The notes under the pieces are model-generated. The model was not told where the DNA came from and searched no databases. It was given only the letters and a program-made list of their open reading frames with translations. Below are positions 43,234-51,343 of a stretch of DNA of 64,000 bases, one piece after another (the stretch's first letter is position 1; each line of letters begins with the position of its first letter). Origin of the DNA: an uncultured Candidatus Melainabacteria bacterium (GTDB taxonomy: Bacteria > Cyanobacteriota > Vampirovibrionia > Gastranaerophilales > Gastranaerophilaceae); NCBI GenBank assembly GCA_947090755.1, contig CAMUPF010000005.1, positions 1-64,000 of the forward strand. Direction: 5' to 3'. The position numbers and the translations under genes were made by a program.

Positions 43234-43584
43234 ATGTTGAGAGAATTTTTAGAATCAAAAATCCACAGAGCCACAGTTACAGACGCAAACCTTAATTACG
43301 TCGGCTCAATTACAATAGACGAAGAACTTATGAACGCAGCAAAAATGCGTGAATGGCAAAAAGTCGAAATTTTAGATATTAATAACGGCGAACGTTTTCA
43401 GACATATATTATTAAAGGGAAAGCCGGAAGCGGCGTTATATGTTTGAACGGTGCAGCTGCCCGAAAAGTTCAAAAGGGCGATAAAGTTATTATCGTGACT
43501 TACGCAATTTTGAACGAACAGGAAATTCAAAATTACAAGCCGAATATTGTTATCGTTGATGATAATAATAAAATTGTCGGCTAG
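43234..43584 (+). CDS. panD: Aspartate 1-decarboxylase
   Basis: Makes beta-alanine for pantothenate and coenzyme A. Pyruvoyl enzyme that cleaves itself at Gly-Ser in '[13 protein letters not shown]'; further motifs '[11 protein letters not shown]', '[18 protein letters not shown]' type and '[23 protein letters not shown]' are typical. 116 aa, normal. The ribosome site GTGAGGGA lies before the ATG at 43234. The AsmA-like gene follows after 22 bases, possibly in the same transcript. Confidence 0.95.
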   Translation: MLREFLESKIHRATVTDANLNYVGSITIDEELMNAAKMREWQKVEILDINNGERFQTYIIKGKAGSGVICLNGAAARKVQKGDKVIIVTYAILNEQEIQNYKPNIVIVDDNNKIVG

Positions 43585-43606
43585 AATTTACTAAGGAGTA
43601 TTAGGG

Positions 43607-46600
43607 ATGAAATTATTTTTTAAAATATTAGGGATAACTGTAGGTGTATTATTAATAGGCCTTTATCTGGCGTTTTTATTTTTACTGCCGAAATTTGATT
43701 TGAATCAGTTTAAACCTGAGATTCAAAAAATAGCAAAAGAACAGGCAAAATTGGATATTAATTTTGAAAACGCAAAGATAATTACAACACCGCTTCTAGG
43801 CGTTGGCGTTAAGGCCGATGATATTTCCGTAAAACTTCCTGACGGTTCTGTTTTGTTCAGCGCAGACGGCGTTAAAGGCCGTATTGCTTTGCCGAGCCTT
43901 TTCCTTTTGACGGTTAAAGTTTCCTGTGCGGAAGTTTATTCTCCGTTTGTAAATATTGAAATCGTCGATGACAAGGCGTTCAAAATAGTTCAAGTTCTGG
44001 ATGAAATCCTTAGTGCTCAGGAAACCGTACTTGAAGAAGCCGAGCAAACAGCATCTACTGAGGCTCCGGCGTTTAATCCGGCATGGATTAGAATTAAAGT
44101 TCCCTGCGTTAAACTTACAAACTATAAAGTCCTCATTAACGACTTGAAATCTAAGCATTATTTGACACTTAAGGGTGACGAATTAAAGCTTGCATACCTT
44201 AACGGCAAGATTTTTAAATTCAAAACTTACGCGGAATTTTTCTCCGATGAGGAAAAGAATATTACTGCGAATCTTGAAATCAACACATTTATTCCGCCGG
44301 CAGTTCAGTTGGACGAAGAAGACGACGAAGCACAGCGCGTGGAAATTCCCTTTATAAACCCTGTTTCTATGTATAGAAATTATGATTTGAAATCAAATGT
44401 GGATGTAAAAATTCGTCTTCGTGAACGTGCTAAAAATCTCGTTTCTTTCGGTCATGTGAATATTGACGGCGTAACTTTGAAGTTGTCACAATTACAGCTT
44501 CCTGAAAGTTATTTCCATCTTAAAACCCGCGGTTTCTGGGCTGATATTGATACAAACCTAAACTTACTAAAAGACCAGCATATCGCGCTTCTGGGCAAAG
44601 TCAACTACAGCCGCCGCCCGAAATTTGATATGAATATCAAAACAAATGAAATCTATTTTAACGATATAATTGTTTTGACAAAGGCTCTTCTTGATTCACT
44701 TCATATTCAAAACGATTTGAATAAAGTTAATATGGCGGGATTTGTAAAAGCTAATACACATATTAAAACAAATTTTAAAAAACTTATTTCTAATGGTGAA
44801 ATTGATATTAAAGACGGCGCGTTGACAATAAAAGGCGTCGGAAATGTAATTTCTGATTTGAAAGCGCTTATTCTTCTTGAAAATAACGTTATGGCGATTA
44901 AGGATACTTCTCTAAACCTTGCAGGCGCAAAAGTCGTCGCTGATGGTAAGATTGATGAAAAATCAGTCGCTGATATAAATATTAAAACTGAAAGAATTTC
45001 TATTCCGACATTATTCAACGCTTTTGCACCGGATGATGTTAAGCGTGCATTTAATTTTGCTTCAGGCGATTTCACATTGAACCTTGATATCAAAGGCAAA
45101 CTTAATAATGCCGTTGCAAAACTGGGGTTTGATTTAAATAATTTGAATCTTTCAGACCGTGCAAGAACATTTGTTGTTACAAATAATAAGCTTAACGCAG
45201 ATTTTTCTTGCGATAAGAAGGATTTAGTCGGCGCTGTTAATAATACCGGATTAAAAATTGCGCTTCCGGTTAATAAGTCGAATATCGCAGTGCCGGAATT
45301 TGAAATGAATATTGCGCAAAAGAATGTTGTAATTCCTGAAAATACAATTGTTTTAAATAACAGTTCAAATATATTTTTCCACGGGGAAATTACGGATTAC
45401 ACTAAACTTTCAAATATAGATTTGACAGCGGATGGTAAAGTTCTGGCGTCAGATTTGATAAATATTATCGGTAAAAATTTATCCCCGTTCTTTAATATGA
45501 AAGGCCAGCCGGCCGTTCAGGTTGCGGTTAACGGTAATGCTAAAAAACAAACATTGAACGCGGAAATCCTTGCCGACAAGGATAACTATTTTACACCTGT
45601 CAATATTGACCTTTTGAGGGATAAAGTTACGGCGTTGCGCTCAACGATTGATTTTAAAGGTGACAGAATAAAAATTAAAGATACAGGTATTTTTACCAAA
45701 AATATTGTTGTTGATGATAAAGGCAATGAAAAACCTGTATATAAAGAGGTTCTAGGTGTTGACGGCACAATCGTCGGCAATAATATTAACCTTTTGAAAA
45801 TTACTATGCCGGAAACATTAAAAGTTTCAATTCAAGCGTTTAAAAATTCAATAATGGATGTGAAAGGTCATCTTTTTGTTTTCGGAGAAATCGCTTCTCC
45901 GAGATTTAGAGGCGGATATGAGATTAAAAATCTTTCTATTCCGGACCTTATGATGACGCTGGAAAGCGGCTCACTCGCGTTTAAAGGGAGAGAACTTGGC
46001 GCAAAAGTCAGAAACTTGCTTGTCAACGGTTCTGATTTTGAAGTTGACACAACGATAAGCCTTGTTCCGGCCACTGTTTTGAATATTACCGGCATGGATG
46101 TTAAATCAAACCTTGTTGACGCTGATAAGTTGATGAAAGTCAGCGAAGCGGCAATGAAATTTGTACCGGCATCACCTGCACCTGCGGCAAATGCGGCACC
46201 TGCTGATATTCCGGTGGCATTGAGAAACGGACACTTTAGCGGCAGAACTTTGAAAAGCGGTGCAATCGTAACGGGTCAAACCGATACGGACTTCGCTTTG
46301 AATAGAAATATTCTTGTTTTAAATAATCTGCGCACACGTGTTTTTGACGGCGCTGTACGCGGCGATATTTCTATGAATTTACTTACAACTTTAATGCAGA
46401 TTAAAGTAAGCGGTAGTAATTTAGATGTTCAAAAAGCACTCCTTCAAGCAGCCGCTATGGATAACATGCTTTACGGTACGGCTGAATTTGATACAGATAT
46501 TTCATTACGTGGCGTAACTTATGAAGAACAAATGAAATCCTTGAAGGGTGAAGTTAATTTCACCGTTAAAGACGGTCAATTCGGGCCGTTCGGCAAACTT

Positions 46601-47449
46601 GAAAATTTAATCATTGCAGAAAACATACGTGAATCAGAGTTCTTCCAGACAACACTTGGCGGTGTTCTTGATTCCCTCACTAAAATTGATACAACTCACT
46701 TTGATACCTTGAAAGGTCACTTAACATTTGACAAAGGTATTGCGACAATGGACCCGATTACATCAATCGGCGACGCGTTGAGTTTGAAAATCTTCGGTGA
46801 TATGGACTTGCTTGCAAACAGTGTTGATATGAAAGTTCGTGCGCGTTTGACTTCAACTATCGCAAACCTTCTGGGACCGCTCAACGCAATTAACCCTATT
46901 AACCTGATGAATCAGGCAGGTGGCATGAATGTATTTACAGCAAAAGCTTTCTCACTTTTCTGTGAGGCTGTTTCGCAGGAGGAAATGGATTCGATTCCGG
47001 CGTTTGAGAATGGTTATATTGATTTCAATTCAACAAAATTCCAAATCGTTGTTCGCGGAGATTTGGCTAAACCGCTCACACTTGTTAAATCCTTCAAGTG
47101 GCTTGCGTTAGCGTCCGATGTTGAAAAAGCAAACGAATTCGTAAATACTCTTCCGACCGGCAAGGATGGCGCGAACTATATTCTTGACGCCAAAAGTCTT
47201 GAACAGGCAAAAGAAAATGCTAAAAAAGAGGCCCAAAAAGCTGTCGAAGCAAAGAAAGAAGAATTAAAACAACAGGCGAAAGACGCGGCAGAAGCTAAAA
47301 AACAGGAGGCTAAAGAAGCTGTTCAGAAAAAACTTGAAGAGAAAATTGATTCTGAAAAACAACAGAAAATTCGTAATTTCCTGAAAAATGCGAAAGAGGT
47401 TAAAGAACAGTTAGACGCAGCTACACAGGCTCCGGCAGTTGCTGAATAA
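43607..47449 (+). CDS. AsmA/TamB-like large envelope protein
   Basis: 1280-aa protein with one N-terminal transmembrane helix (about 5-30) followed by an AsmA-type start, 'LPKFDLNQFKPEIQKIAKEQAKLDINFENAKI'. Next come a very long series of beta-strands and, near the C-terminus, the AsmA_2-like block 'LRGVTYEEQMKSLKGEVNFTVKDGQFGPFGKLENLI'. Proteins of this type bridge inner and outer membrane and carry phospholipids. A lysine/glutamate-rich coiled coil closes the protein (about 1200-1270), which is unusual for the family. There is a proline/alanine linker at about 855-870. The gene follows panD closely; no clear terminator before the next gene. Confidence 0.8.
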   Translation: MKLFFKILGITVGVLLIGLYLAFLFLLPKFDLNQFKPEIQKIAKEQAKLDINFENAKIITTPLLGVGVKADDISVKLPDGSVLFSADGVKGRIALPSLFLLTVKVSCAEVYSPFVNIEIVDDKAFKIVQVLDEILSAQETVLEEAEQTASTEAPAFNPAWIRIKVPCVKLTNYKVLINDLKSKHYLTLKGDELKLAYLNGKIFKFKTYAEFFSDEEKNITANLEINTFIPPAVQLDEEDDEAQRVEIPFINPVSMYRNYDLKSNVDVKIRLRERAKNLVSFGHVNIDGVTLKLSQLQLPESYFHLKTRGFWADIDTNLNLLKDQHIALLGKVNYSRRPKFDMNIKTNEIYFNDIIVLTKALLDSLHIQNDLNKVNMAGFVKANTHIKTNFKKLISNGEIDIKDGALTIKGVGNVISDLKALILLENNVMAIKDTSLNLAGAKVVADGKIDEKSVADINIKTERISIPTLFNAFAPDDVKRAFNFASGDFTLNLDIKGKLNNAVAKLGFDLNNLNLSDRARTFVVTNNKLNADFSCDKKDLVGAVNNTGLKIALPVNKSNIAVPEFEMNIAQKNVVIPENTIVLNNSSNIFFHGEITDYTKLSNIDLTADGKVLASDLINIIGKNLSPFFNMKGQPAVQVAVNGNAKKQTLNAEILADKDNYFTPVNIDLLRDKVTALRSTIDFKGDRIKIKDTGIFTKNIVVDDKGNEKPVYKEVLGVDGTIVGNNINLLKITMPETLKVSIQAFKNSIMDVKGHLFVFGEIASPRFRGGYEIKNLSIPDLMMTLESGSLAFKGRELGAKVRNLLVNGSDFEVDTTISLVPATVLNITGMDVKSNLVDADKLMKVSEAAMKFVPASPAPAANAAPADIPVALRNGHFSGRTLKSGAIVTGQTDTDFALNRNILVLNNLRTRVFDGAVRGDISMNLLTTLMQIKVSGSNLDVQKALLQAAAMDNMLYGTAEFDTDISLRGVTYEEQMKSLKGEVNFTVKDGQFGPFGKLENLIIAENIRESEFFQTTLGGVLDSLTKIDTTHFDTLKGHLTFDKGIATMDPITSIGDALSLKIFGDMDLLANSVDMKVRARLTSTIANLLGPLNAINPINLMNQAGGMNVFTAKAFSLFCEAVSQEEMDSIPAFENGYIDFNSTKFQIVVRGDLAKPLTLVKSFKWLALASDVEKANEFVNTLPTGKDGANYILDAKSLEQAKENAKKEAQKAVEAKKEELKQQAKDAAEAKKQEAKEAVQKKLEEKIDSEKQQKIRNFLKNAKEVKEQLDAATQAPAVAE

Positions 47450-47539
47450 TTTTGTAAAGATTAGTTAATATACTAGCAAAAAAATCTTGTTACGGTTTTT
47501 ACTTTTTGAGAGAATAGTGAAAACAGGAAATTTGAAAAA

Positions 47540-49783
47540 GTGTTAGTAAGTAATTATAATTTACGTCCTAAACAAAATCAGCGAATGCCGCTTGTCGAGA
47601 GAAAGCGACACAAGGGAGAATTTTCTCAAAGAGATGAGTTTTTAGCTAATAATTTTAATAATAAAATAAACACAGAGGGACCTTCAAAAATAAATTCACA
47701 GGATTTATCATTTGGGGTCTCTCTTTTATCAGTAAAAGTAGATAAGATTAAGCCTGTAAAAGCAAAGGATATAATCGATTTTTATAAAAATTCTCCGCTG
47801 GGCGAAATGCCGCAAAAATTATATGAAAGTTTGAGTAAATCTGATTCTGCGAAGAATTTTATGCGGGTCGGTACCGATGGAAACATAACGTTCCATAAAA
47901 AATCCATTTTGCGTTTAATCTGGGATGGCGCGACTTATCCGTTTGTTCAATTGCCGCAGGATATTCTTAACGGAACGGTTGAACTTTTAGGAAAATTTAA
48001 GCCGCTTGAAAAATGGTCAAAAGATGTTCTTGCAACAGATTTCTTTAAAGGTATCCGCCGTCGTTCCAAAGAGGACGCGAAGGTTAACTCTTTCCGCGGA
48101 CTGGCTGAACTCAGACAAAAACTTTTGTCCGAAGGAAAATCTGAAGATGAAATTCGCAGAATCCTTTTTAGCAAAAGTACTAAAATGTTCGACCCTAAAA
48201 CAGGTAACTATGATACAAAACACGAACGTGCTCTAAACCGTCTTGTTACCGGTTTACCGCCTGCAATTTTTCTTGCAAACGACGCATATAACCTGTCACG
48301 TATGATGGATGATAGCCCTGAACAGGCCGAAAAGGAACGTAAACAACGTTTCAAACAGGAAGCAAGCCGTATTTTTACAAGCGGTTATTTGACTCTTGTT
48401 ACATTAGGGGCGCTTCAAAAATATATTAACAACTCACAGCTAGGCATTATGCTTATGACCGGTTCTACTGTTCTTGTGACAGAAATGTTCTCACGTTTAA
48501 GCAACGGTAAGCATATTACACGTTTGACACCGGAAGAAGCCAAAGCAATTAACGCTAAGAACGCGAAAAAAGACGGCACAGAACAAAAGCCCGCTGCAGA
48601 ACCGAAAAAGCTTGCGTTCAAAGCAAACGATGTAAAAACTGATAAAGAAAAACAACAAAAACCTTTACTTTCTTTTGATACCTTATTAAAAGGTTCGCTT
48701 GCTATTATCGGAACCGGTTTGCTTATAAAAGAATCCCGTCGCGTTCCGAAAATAGATAACTTCTTTAAAACAGTTTCAAAACATTATGATGATATTTATA
48801 AAAAACTTACCGTAAATACTGATTATACGGTTCCAAAAGAAAAATTTGATAAAGTTGTTGATGTTTTAAAGCAAAATGGCTTTGATGAACTTGCAGCACA
48901 ATACGAAAAAGCCGGAAAAAGCGCACTCGGTAAGAATGATAACTTAATTCACCTTGGTGAAAAAGATAAGAAAATTAAGCCGTTTGTGAATTTCGTCATT
49001 GCTCCGTTCAAATTTGCAAAGAATATTATAACAATGCCTTATCGCTTGACCCAAAAACTTATCGGTGCAATGATGCCGCGTGTTAAAAAAGAAGAAAAAC
49101 TTCCGGAAGATATAAAATCTCTTGCAATGAGTATTGATAAGATTATGGATAAGGCGTTGAAAAAGAACCTTTCACCTGAAAAATTCCATGATTTTGTAAG
49201 TGATAATATTTTGAAAGGTTTTAACTCTGACAGTATGTCAAATGTTTCAAACGCGGAACTTTCAAATCTTGCAAAAACTGCCGCAACTGCCGCTACAATC
49301 TGGTTCTTGATGACAGATAACTATAACATGGTAATGTTGAAATCCAACGGTGAAGATAAAGAAGGCGCAAATACCAAGTTTAAAGAACGTTTTGTTCAGG
49401 AAGGTTCAAGGCTCTTCTATCAAACATTATTGATTGACCTGTTTAATTCAACATTCAGAAATCAGTATAACGCGTCATTGTTCGGTATGAGTTGGATTTC
49501 TTTAACCAATACAACAATGGGTGAATGGCTGACAAGAAAATCCGTCGGTGTCGCAGTTAAGCCTCATACACGTGATGAACTTCTTGCCCTTGAAAAAGAG
49601 AAAAATGAAGCGAAAGGCTTCTTGAAAGGTTACTACAACTTCATGACACGTCTGACCGGTAAACGTTCTATTGAATCATATAATGTCAAAAAAGACGCAG
49701 CAAAACCTGAGGTTAAACCTGAAATTAAAGAATCAAACCTTACGACCGCCGATTATATGGCAATGATTAAAGCTTCAAAATAG
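47540..49783 (+). CDS. Large unrecognised membrane-associated protein with internal duplication
   Basis: Unrecognised 747-aa protein, GTG start at 47540. It contains 'DLSFGVSLL' near residue 58 and 'KLAFKAND' near 355, short motifs also seen in other unrecognised proteins here. Two related segments face each other: about 271-335 ('RFKQEASRIFTSGYLTLVTLGAL...MFSRLSNGKHITRLTPEEAKAI') and about 625-695 ('RFVQEGSRLFYQTLLIDLFNSTFR...EWLTRKSVGVAVKPHTRDELLAL'). Each has hydrophobic helices. Many basic residues and about four membrane-like stretches. Possibly the same family as 11038-11991. Strong terminator after the stop. Confidence 0.65.
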   Translation: MLVSNYNLRPKQNQRMPLVERKRHKGEFSQRDEFLANNFNNKINTEGPSKINSQDLSFGVSLLSVKVDKIKPVKAKDIIDFYKNSPLGEMPQKLYESLSKSDSAKNFMRVGTDGNITFHKKSILRLIWDGATYPFVQLPQDILNGTVELLGKFKPLEKWSKDVLATDFFKGIRRRSKEDAKVNSFRGLAELRQKLLSEGKSEDEIRRILFSKSTKMFDPKTGNYDTKHERALNRLVTGLPPAIFLANDAYNLSRMMDDSPEQAEKERKQRFKQEASRIFTSGYLTLVTLGALQKYINNSQLGIMLMTGSTVLVTEMFSRLSNGKHITRLTPEEAKAINAKNAKKDGTEQKPAAEPKKLAFKANDVKTDKEKQQKPLLSFDTLLKGSLAIIGTGLLIKESRRVPKIDNFFKTVSKHYDDIYKKLTVNTDYTVPKEKFDKVVDVLKQNGFDELAAQYEKAGKSALGKNDNLIHLGEKDKKIKPFVNFVIAPFKFAKNIITMPYRLTQKLIGAMMPRVKKEEKLPEDIKSLAMSIDKIMDKALKKNLSPEKFHDFVSDNILKGFNSDSMSNVSNAELSNLAKTAATAATIWFLMTDNYNMVMLKSNGEDKEGANTKFKERFVQEGSRLFYQTLLIDLFNSTFRNQYNASLFGMSWISLTNTTMGEWLTRKSVGVAVKPHTRDELLALEKEKNEAKGFLKGYYNFMTRLTGKRSIESYNVKKDAAKPEVKPEIKESNLTTADYMAMIKASK

Positions 49784-49797
49784 GATATGGATATGAG

Positions 49798-49823
49798 AAA
49801 GCCCCGTGATTCGGGGCTTTTTT
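49798..49823. terminator. Bidirectional terminator between the 747-aa gene and manC
   Basis: AAAGCCCCG-TGATT-CGGGGCTTTTTT. Perfect stem with A and T runs on either side, 14 bases after the upstream stop and 3 bases before the manC stop. Confidence 0.9.
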
Positions 49824-49825
49824 AG

Positions 49826-51175
49826 TTAAACTCTGTTGTACATATCCTGATATCTTATAATGTCGGATTCTAAAAGGATTTCTCCTTTTTGAACCTCTAT
49901 GATTTTCAGGTCTGTTTCGTAAGGGTTTTGAAGCGAGTGGATGGCTTTTACCGGAATATCAATACTGTTACCGGCTTGAAGCGTATGGGTTACATCGTCT
50001 AGTATAACGCAGGCGGTTCCTTCCAGTACAACCCAGTGTTCTGAACGATGGTTGTGCGATTGGATTGAAAGTTTTTGGCCCGGATGTACGCAAATCATCT
50101 TTGTCTGGTATCCGTCGCCTCTGTTAAGGCAGGTATAATAACCCCAAGGACGGAAAACAGTTTTGTGAAGTTCAACCGTTTCGCTTTCTTTTTCTTTCAG
50201 CCTGTCATAAAGAACTTTTACATCCTGTGCACGGTCTTTGCGGCACGCCATTATTGCGTCTTCGGTTTCTACAAGGATAATATTTTCTAACCCTGAAACC
50301 GCGATTAATTCTTTAGAACTGTATATAAACGAGTTTTTTACATCATTTGTGACGACGTTTCCTGTCAGAACATTGCCGTTGGAATCTTTAGGGTTTACTC
50401 TGTATAAAGAGTGCCATGAACCGACATCCACCCAGTCTGATTTTAATTCTACCAGTGCGATATTGTTTGATTTTTCAAGTACTGCATAGTCAAATGAGAT
50501 TTCCGGAAGTTTTTCGTAGTCGCTGCAGTTCTCAAATACATTTTGGGCGTGTTTTTCAAATTCGTTTTTGAATGTTGAAAGTTTTGCCATAAAAATTCCG
50601 CTGTTCCAGAAGTAGTCTTTATTAGCGGCAAATTTTTCTGCAAGTGATTGTTCCGGCTTTTCAATAAATTTATTAACCTTGAATCCGTTATCGAGTTTTT
50701 CGCCTGCTTGAATATATCCGTAACCGGTTTCCGCATAAGTTGGTTTTACGCCGAAGGTTACAAGCCAGCCGTCGTTAGCTAGGTTTATTCCTGCTCTTAT
50801 ACTTTGTGTGAAAGTTTCTGTGTCTTTAATCAGGTGGTCGCAAGGAACTATTAAGATAATTTCGTCTTCACCGGAGTTTTTTTCAAGTTCTTTTAATGAT
50901 GTAGCGATAGCCGGAGCGGTATTTTTAGCAACCGGTTCTGAGATTACAGTGCTTTCCGGTGCAATATCGCGTAATTGAAGTTTTACATCTCCGGCCTGTT
51001 CGGAGTTGGTAATTGCTATAATTTCCTCTGCGTCAACGAGTGTAAGCAATCTTTTAACAGTAGATTGCAAAAGGCTAAGGTCGCCTTCTATTTTCAATAA
51101 CTGTTTAGGATACTGCTTACGTGATAAAGGCCAAAGTCTGCTTCCGGAACCGCCTGCGAGTATAATTGCTTTCAT
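49826..51175 (-). CDS. manC: Mannose-1-phosphate guanylyltransferase / mannose-6-phosphate isomerase
   Basis: Bifunctional type II enzyme making GDP-mannose for surface polysaccharide. N-terminal nucleotidyltransferase: 'IILAGGSGSRLWPLSRKQYPKQLL', 'IVPCDHLIKD', 'FIEKPEQSLAEKF', 'NSGIFMAKLSTF'. C-terminal cupin isomerase: 'PWGYYTCLNRGDGYQTKMICVHPGQKLSIQSHNHRSEHWVVLEGTACVILDD'. 449 aa, slightly shorter than average. Single gene on the minus strand; glycan genes are not nearby. It lies next to pilin copy F but is divergent from it. Confidence 0.94.
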   Translation of the reverse strand: MKAIILAGGSGSRLWPLSRKQYPKQLLKIEGDLSLLQSTVKRLLTLVDAEEIIAITNSEQAGDVKLQLRDIAPESTVISEPVAKNTAPAIATSLKELEKNSGEDEIILIVPCDHLIKDTETFTQSIRAGINLANDGWLVTFGVKPTYAETGYGYIQAGEKLDNGFKVNKFIEKPEQSLAEKFAANKDYFWNSGIFMAKLSTFKNEFEKHAQNVFENCSDYEKLPEISFDYAVLEKSNNIALVELKSDWVDVGSWHSLYRVNPKDSNGNVLTGNVVTNDVKNSFIYSSKELIAVSGLENIILVETEDAIMACRKDRAQDVKVLYDRLKEKESETVELHKTVFRPWGYYTCLNRGDGYQTKMICVHPGQKLSIQSHNHRSEHWVVLEGTACVILDDVTHTLQAGNSIDIPVKAIHSLQNPYETDLKIIEVQKGEILLESDIIRYQDMYNRV

Positions 51176-51264
51176 TAAAAAACTCTCCTTGAAAACTGAT
51201 AAAACTATTTTACAATAAACAGGGATTCAGTGGCTTTATTTTAAATTTTATTTACATAACGACC

Positions 51265-51293
51265 TTGACTAATTCCAAAACATGCTACATAAT
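51265..51293 (+). promoter_or_regulatory. Promoter of pilin copy F
   Basis: TTGACT, 17 bases, CATAAT, spacer ending AAACATGCTA (one base from copies C and E). The leader AAAGAAAGGATGAG and the ATG at 51319 also match copies C and E. Confidence 0.8.
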
Positions 51294-51343
51294 AATTTTA
51301 TAAAGAAAGGATGAGATTATGAAAAAACTTAATGTATTAACTT

